A stretch of DNA of 43,926 nucleotides from an uncultured beta proteobacterium (GTDB lineage: Bacteria > Pseudomonadota > Gammaproteobacteria > Burkholderiales > Burkholderiaceae_C). Positions 40,430 through 43,926 of this stretch are shown here, in pieces. The position numbers and the translations under genes are program-made. The notes below the pieces were generated by a model. The model saw only the letters and a list, made by a program, of their open reading frames with translations, made no database searches and was not told the origin of the DNA. The first letter of the stretch is position 1; every line of letters starts with the position of its first letter. The stretch is taken from NCBI GenBank assembly GCA_903938815.1, contig CAJAES010000120.1, positions 1 to 43,926 of the forward strand, given 5' to 3'.

Positions 40430-41887
40430 TCAGACGCCCCAGTGCGGGATGTGATGCGAGCCCAGCGACACGCACACGTTCTTGGGCTCCAGGAACACCT
40501 CGTAGCTCCAGGTGCCGCCTTCGCGGCCGGTGCCCGAAGCCTTGGTGCCGCCGAAGGGCTGCCGCAGGTCGCGCACGTTCTGGCTGTTGACGAAGCACAT
40601 GCCGGCCTCGACGCCCGCCGCCACGCGGTGCGCGCGACCGAGGTTCTCGGTCCAGACATAGCTCGACAGGCCGTAGCGCGTGTCGTTGGCGATCCGCACC
40701 GCGTCGGCTTCGTCGTCGAAGGGGATGATGCAGGCCACGGGGCCGAAGATCTCGTCCTGCGCGATGCGCATCGAGTTCTTCACATTCGCGAAGACCGTCG
40801 GCCGCACGAAGTTGCCGGCGCGGAACTCGGGCGGCAGGTCAGGCGGCTCCAGGCCACCCGTGAGCAGATCGGCGCCCCCGGTGGGGCCGAGCTCGATGTA
40901 GCGGCGCACCTTGGCGAGGTGGTCCTGCGAGATCATGGGGCCGACGATGGTGGCCTCGTCGAGCGGGTCGCCGACGCGGATGCGGGCGGCGCGGGCCGCG
41001 AAATCGGCGGCGAAGCGGTCGTGCATGCTGCGCTGCACGAGGATGCGCGAGCCCGCAGTGCAGCGCTCGCCGTTGTTCGAGAAGATCATGAACACGGCGG
41101 CGTCCAGCGCGCGCGCGTAGTCGGCGTCGTCGAAGATCACGAAGGGGCTCTTGCCGCCGAGTTCCATGCTGAACTTCTTCAGCCCGGCGGTCGAGACGAT
41201 GCGCTCGCCCGTGGCCGTGCTGCCGGTGAAGGAGATGGCGCGGATGTCCGGGTGCCGCACCAGCGCCTCGCCCGCCGACTTGCCGTAGCCGTGCACGATG
41301 TTCAGCACGCCGGCCGGCACGCCGGCTTCCAGCGCCAGCTCGCCCAGGCGCGCTGCCGTCAGCGGCGAGAGCTCGCTCATCTTCAGCACGGCGGTGTTGC
41401 CGAACGCCAGGCAGGGCGCCACCTTCCAGGTGGACGTCATGAAGGGCACGTTCCAGGGGCTGATCAGCGCGCAGGGGCCGACCGGGTGGAACAGCGTGTA
41501 GTTCAGGTGCGTGGGCGTGGGGTAGGTGTGGCCATCCACGCGCACGCACATCTCGGCGAAGTAGTGGAAGTTGTCGGCCGCGCGCGGCACCAGCTGCTTG
41601 CCGGTCTGGCCGATGACCTGCCCGGTGTCCATGGTCTCGGTGCGCGAGATCTCGGGCACGTGCTTCGCGATCAGCTCACCGAGCCGGCGCATCACCTTCG
41701 CGCGCTCGGCGGCGGGCGTGGCGGCCCAGGCCGGGAACGCGGCCTTGGCGGCGGCCACGGCCGCGTTCACCTCGGCTTCGCCGCCGGAGGCCACTTCGGC
41801 CAGCACGGCCTGAGTGGCGGGGTTGACGGTCTCGAAATAGTCCGTGCCGGGCACGGCGCGGCCGTTGATCAGGTGTTCGATGCGCAT
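40430..41887 (-). CDS. hpaE: 5-carboxymethyl-2-hydroxymuconate semialdehyde dehydrogenase
   Basis: Oxidises the ring-fission semialdehyde with NAD. The 485-residue aldehyde dehydrogenase has ISPWNVPFMTSTWKVAP near residue 145, the cofactor loop SFTGSTATGERI near 220, the catalytic Glu in MELGGKSPFVIF near 242 and the catalytic Cys in NNGERCTAGSRI near 275. It begins MRIEHLINGRAVPG. It follows hpaG2 by one base and precedes hpaD, as in the classic hpa order. Confidence 0.96.
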   Translation of the reverse strand: MRIEHLINGRAVPGTDYFETVNPATQAVLAEVASGGEAEVNAAVAAAKAAFPAWAATPAAERAKVMRRLGELIAKHVPEISRTETMDTGQVIGQTGKQLVPRAADNFHYFAEMCVRVDGHTYPTPTHLNYTLFHPVGPCALISPWNVPFMTSTWKVAPCLAFGNTAVLKMSELSPLTAARLGELALEAGVPAGVLNIVHGYGKSAGEALVRHPDIRAISFTGSTATGERIVSTAGLKKFSMELGGKSPFVIFDDADYARALDAAVFMIFSNNGERCTAGSRILVQRSMHDRFAADFAARAARIRVGDPLDEATIVGPMISQDHLAKVRRYIELGPTGGADLLTGGLEPPDLPPEFRAGNFVRPTVFANVKNSMRIAQDEIFGPVACIIPFDDEADAVRIANDTRYGLSSYVWTENLGRAHRVAAGVEAGMCFVNSQNVRDLRQPFGGTKASGTGREGGTWSYEVFLEPKNVCVSLGSHHIPHWGV

Positions 41888-41888
41888 G

Positions 41889-42635
41889 TCAGACCAGGGT
41901 GTTGAGCAGGCGGCCGATGCCGTCGATCTCGGTGACGACTTGGTCGCCGGGGTTCACGTTGACCACGCCTTCGGGCGTGCCGGTGAGGATGATGTCGCCG
42001 GGCATCAGCGTCATGAAGTGGCTCAGGTACTCGATGAGCGCCGCCACGGTGTGGATCATGTCCGAGGTGTTGCCCTGCTGCGTGAGCCGGCCGTTCACGA
42101 GCGTGCGCAGGGCCAGGGCCTGCGGGTCGGGCACCTCGTCGGCCGACACCAGCCACGGGCCGAGCACCGTGCCGCCGTCGCGGTTCTTCACGCGCAGGTT
42201 GGGGCGATACCAGTTCTCGAGGTAGTCGCGCACGGCGTAGTCGTTGGCCACCGTGTAGCCGGCCACGTGCGCCAGCGCCTGCGCGGCCTTCACGCGCCAC
42301 GCTGGCTGGCCGATGACGACAGCGAGCTCGCACTCGTAGTGCATGAAGGCGGCTTCGGCGGGGCGCGGCGTGAAGCCGCGGTGGCCGACCACCGAAGACA
42401 CCGTCTTAAGGAAGGCCAGCGGCTCCTCGGCCGATGTGGAGGAGAGCTCCTTGCTGAGCTCCTTCACGTGGTCGGCGTAGTTCAGGCCGAGCGCGATGAT
42501 CGTGCCCGGCTGCACCGGCGGCAGCCAGACGACGTCGGCCTCGGCCAGCACGCGGCCGTCGGGCAGCTGCACACCGTCCGCGTGCGACACGGCGGCGTGG
42601 ATGGCGCCGCCCCAGGCGATGCGGGCGGTCCTCAT
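41889..42635 (-). CDS. hpaG2: FAH-family isomerase/decarboxylase HpaG2
   Basis: One half of the bifunctional HpaG/HpcE enzyme (5-oxopent-3-ene-1,2,5-tricarboxylate decarboxylase / 2-hydroxyhepta-2,4-diene-1,7-dioate isomerase), encoded separately here. The 248-residue protein has IIALGLNYADHVKELSKE, PLAFLKTVSSVVG, HYECELAVVIGQPA (metal-binding glutamates, about residue 100), NDYAVRDYLENWYRP and GDIILTGTPEGVVNVNPGD near residue 215. All fumarylacetoacetase-fold metal and catalytic motifs are present. It overlaps hpaG1 by four bases. Confidence 0.93.
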   Translation of the reverse strand: MRTARIAWGGAIHAAVSHADGVQLPDGRVLAEADVVWLPPVQPGTIIALGLNYADHVKELSKELSSTSAEEPLAFLKTVSSVVGHRGFTPRPAEAAFMHYECELAVVIGQPAWRVKAAQALAHVAGYTVANDYAVRDYLENWYRPNLRVKNRDGGTVLGPWLVSADEVPDPQALALRTLVNGRLTQQGNTSDMIHTVAALIEYLSHFMTLMPGDIILTGTPEGVVNVNPGDQVVTEIDGIGRLLNTLV

Positions 42636-43360
42636 GCGGACTCCCCGGCGACGAATCGCGCGGCCAGCGGCGCGAGCCCGGGCGCCGTGATGCGGGCGCC
42701 CTGCCCGGCCCGCACACGCGGCGCGCCGGCCGCCACGCCCAGCATCAGCACATCACCGGGCGAGAGGGTCATGAAGGCGCTGACATCCGATATCAGCGTG
42801 GCGATGTCGCGCACGCGGTCGCCGGTACCGGCCCGGTGCACCACCTGCCCGTCCACCTCGACCGAGATCATCAGCGCGTCCGGGTCGGGCACGGCGTCGC
42901 GCGGCACCACGGCCGGGCCCAGCGGGCAGAAACCGTCGCGCACACGCCAGCGCAGCGAGGGCCGGTAGAAGACGTCGTGCGGGACATGGACATCGGCCAC
43001 CAGAAGCCAGCCCGCCACGTGCGACAGCGCCTGCCCGGCGGCCACGCCGCAGGCCGTGCGGCCGATGACGGCGGCCAGCGTGGCGCCCAGAACCAGCTCA
43101 GGCGCGTTGGCCGGCACCGTGACGACGCCGCCGCTGGGCAACCAGGTGTTGCGCGGCTTCACGTAGAGCACCGGCGCGCGCGGCGGCGCCTTGTACGGCG
43201 GCTGGTGCACGGCGTCCCCCAGCTCGGCGAGAGCGCCCCGGTGGTTGAGCAGCACGCCCAGCACGGTGCCACTGAGCGACCAGGGCGCCATCGGCACAGC
43301 GACCGGGGGAACGGTCGGGACGGCGGCAGGAACGGCGGCAGGGGCAGCAGGGGCAGCCAT
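42632..43360 (-). CDS. hpaG1: FAH-family isomerase/decarboxylase HpaG1
   Basis: The other half of the split HpaG enzyme, 242 residues from the ATG at 43360. Core motifs: SGTVLGVLLNHRGALAELG, APPRAPVLYVKPRNTW near residue 65, ELVLGATLAAVIG near 90, DVHVPHDVFYRPSLRWRVRDG and SPGDVLMLGVAAGAPRVRAG near 210. Compared with HpaG2 the metal-site region is weaker, as usual for this half. The N-terminus is an Ala/Pro-rich tail absent from typical members. An upstream ATG at 43393 falls inside the operator and near the predicted transcription start, so I prefer 43360; Met at 43291 would remove the tail altogether. Confidence 0.88.
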   Translation of the reverse strand: MAAPAAPAAVPAAVPTVPPVAVPMAPWSLSGTVLGVLLNHRGALAELGDAVHQPPYKAPPRAPVLYVKPRNTWLPSGGVVTVPANAPELVLGATLAAVIGRTACGVAAGQALSHVAGWLLVADVHVPHDVFYRPSLRWRVRDGFCPLGPAVVPRDAVPDPDALMISVEVDGQVVHRAGTGDRVRDIATLISDVSAFMTLSPGDVLMLGVAAGAPRVRAGQGARITAPGLAPLAARFVAGESA

Positions 43361-43378
43361 CGAAGCTTCGGCGGGCGG

Positions 43379-43429
43379 TTGATTCACTAACATGTTAGCA
43401 ATATAGTCAGCCGCCATGCCCCCCGTCAA
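43379..43429. promoter_or_regulatory. Divergent hpaG1/hpaR promoters with palindromic HpaR operator
   Basis: CTAACATGTTAG (43387-43398) is a perfect 12-bp palindrome of the kind bound by MarR-family repressors. Leftward promoter: TTGACG (43429-43424) and TATATT (43405-43400), 18-base spacer. Rightward promoter: TTGATT (43379-43384) and TATAGT (43403-43408), 18-base spacer. The palindrome sits between the rightward boxes and at the leftward start point, so bound HpaR would block both. The hpaR ATG at 43416 lies near its own predicted start point, suggesting a very short or absent leader. Confidence 0.78.
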
Positions 43430-43886
43430 GCCCGCATCGACCCCCGATCCGACGCTCTCGCACCGCAACCTGCCGCTGCTGCTGCTGCTGGCCCGGGAGC
43501 GCGTGATCGGCCTGTTCAGGCCCATCCTCAACGCGCACGGCCTGACGGAGCAGCAATGGCGCGTGCTGCGCGTGCTGGTGGAGTACGGCGCGCTGGAGCC
43601 ACGGCAGATCGGGCGCATGTGCGGGCTGTCCAGCCCCAGCCTCGCGGGCATCCTGGCGCGCATGGAGGAGCAGGGGCTGATCCACCGCGAGGGCCTGGCG
43701 CACGACAAGCGCCGGCAGGCGATCTCGGCCACGCCGACGAGCCGCCGCCTGGCCACGCAGATGGCGCCCGAGATCGAAGGCGCGTACCGGGCGCTCGAGG
43801 ACAAGCTGGGGCCAGCCGACGTGGCCCGGCTCTACGCGACGCTGGACGAACTGATCGCGACGCTGGACGATCAGGCCGAGGGCTGA
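43416..43886 (+). CDS. hpaR: Homoprotocatechuate operon regulator HpaR (MarR family)
   Basis: A 156-residue MarR-type repressor. NLPLLLLLARERVIGLFRPIL opens the dimerisation helix; the winged helix-turn-helix spans about residues 45-115 (LTEQQWRVLRVLVEYGALEP, CGLSSPSLAGILARMEEQGL, REGLAHDKRRQAISAT for the wing with its Asp-x-Arg). Divergent from the hpaGEDFH operon, it should repress that operon until a hydroxyphenylacetate-type ligand binds. The start at 43416 gives a short polar tail typical of HpaR. Confidence 0.93.
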   Translation: MPPVKPASTPDPTLSHRNLPLLLLLARERVIGLFRPILNAHGLTEQQWRVLRVLVEYGALEPRQIGRMCGLSSPSLAGILARMEEQGLIHREGLAHDKRRQAISATPTSRRLATQMAPEIEGAYRALEDKLGPADVARLYATLDELIATLDDQAEG

Positions 43887-43889
43887 CTG

Positions 43890-43912
43890 GAGCTCCCTCG
43901 CGGAGGGGGCTC
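43890..43912 (+). terminator. Hairpin after hpaR
   Basis: GAGCTCCCTC (43890-43899) pairs with GAGGGGGCTC (43903-43912), ten pairs including one G-T, loop GCG. It starts three bases after the hpaR stop codon. No T run is visible before the window ends. Confidence 0.4.
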
Positions 43913-43926
43913 GGGGGAGCCGTGCG

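Overview
The window is a piece of a GC-rich (roughly two-thirds G+C) chromosome of a beta-proteobacterium, most likely Burkholderiales of the Comamonadaceae / Leptothrix-Rubrivivax type. Support comes from the gene orders pyrG-kdsA-DUF1330-eno-ftsB and mdh / gntR-sdhCDAB-sdhE-gltA, a DUF4148-like periplasmic protein, and an hpa (homoprotocatechuate) operon with split hpaG1/hpaG2. The lineage is inferred from gene order and protein appearance only. I see no rRNA, tRNA, CRISPR array, integrase or intact insertion sequence.

Layout. 1-5.8 kb (+): mutS, overlapped by an Anbu-type proteasome-like peptidase, a small secreted DUF4148-like protein, a clear terminator, then an alpha/beta hydrolase overlapping hydroxymethylglutaryl-CoA lyase. 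5.8-8.1 kb (-): a SulP anion transporter with STAS and cyclic-nucleotide-binding domains. 8.3-15.6 kb (+): pyrG, kdsA, a DUF1330 protein, eno, ftsB, a PnuC transporter with a NadR-type kinase, a polysaccharide deacetylase and an SGNH hydrolase. 15.7-25.4 kb (-): an accessory peptide-export island. 25.9-31.7 kb (-): a methylthio-nucleoside phosphorylase, then gltA, sdhE and sdhBADC (transcribed sdhC to gltA). 31.8-35.2 kb: a HutC-type GntR regulator divergent from mdh, a CitE-like lyase and a small secreted protein. 35.2-38.2 kb (-): an epimerase, an MFS transporter and a PepSY protein. 38.2-43.9 kb: the hpaG1-G2-E-D-F-H meta-cleavage operon (-) with its divergent MarR regulator hpaR (+).

The most interesting part is the island at about 15.7-25.4 kb. 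It encodes a C39 peptidase-ABC exporter (PCAT), an HlyD-type adaptor and two precursors with double-glycine leaders: a 119-residue Gly/Ala-rich peptide and a 122-residue peptide with six cysteines. It also encodes three divergent exported proteins of the TraB/GumN (Tiki-like) family, a predicted secreted protein with an HExxH motif and a two-helix mini membrane protein. A segment carrying the 3' end of the hlyD-like gene plus the precursor 5' leader occurs twice (20489-20830 and 23983-24324). The copy at 20.5-20.8 kb is a frameshifted remnant, so the peptide unit was duplicated and then diverged. The central 18-23.5 kb is visibly AT-richer than the flanking chromosome. My inference is a class II bacteriocin or peptide-signal export locus in which TraB/GumN proteins act as processing, degrading or immunity factors. 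I do not know of a characterised system with this composition.

The other regions are ordinary central metabolism and catabolism with some readable regulation: rho-independent terminators after the DUF4148-like gene, mdh and gltA; an inverted repeat in front of the GntR gene; and a palindrome inside back-to-back promoters between hpaG1 and hpaR.
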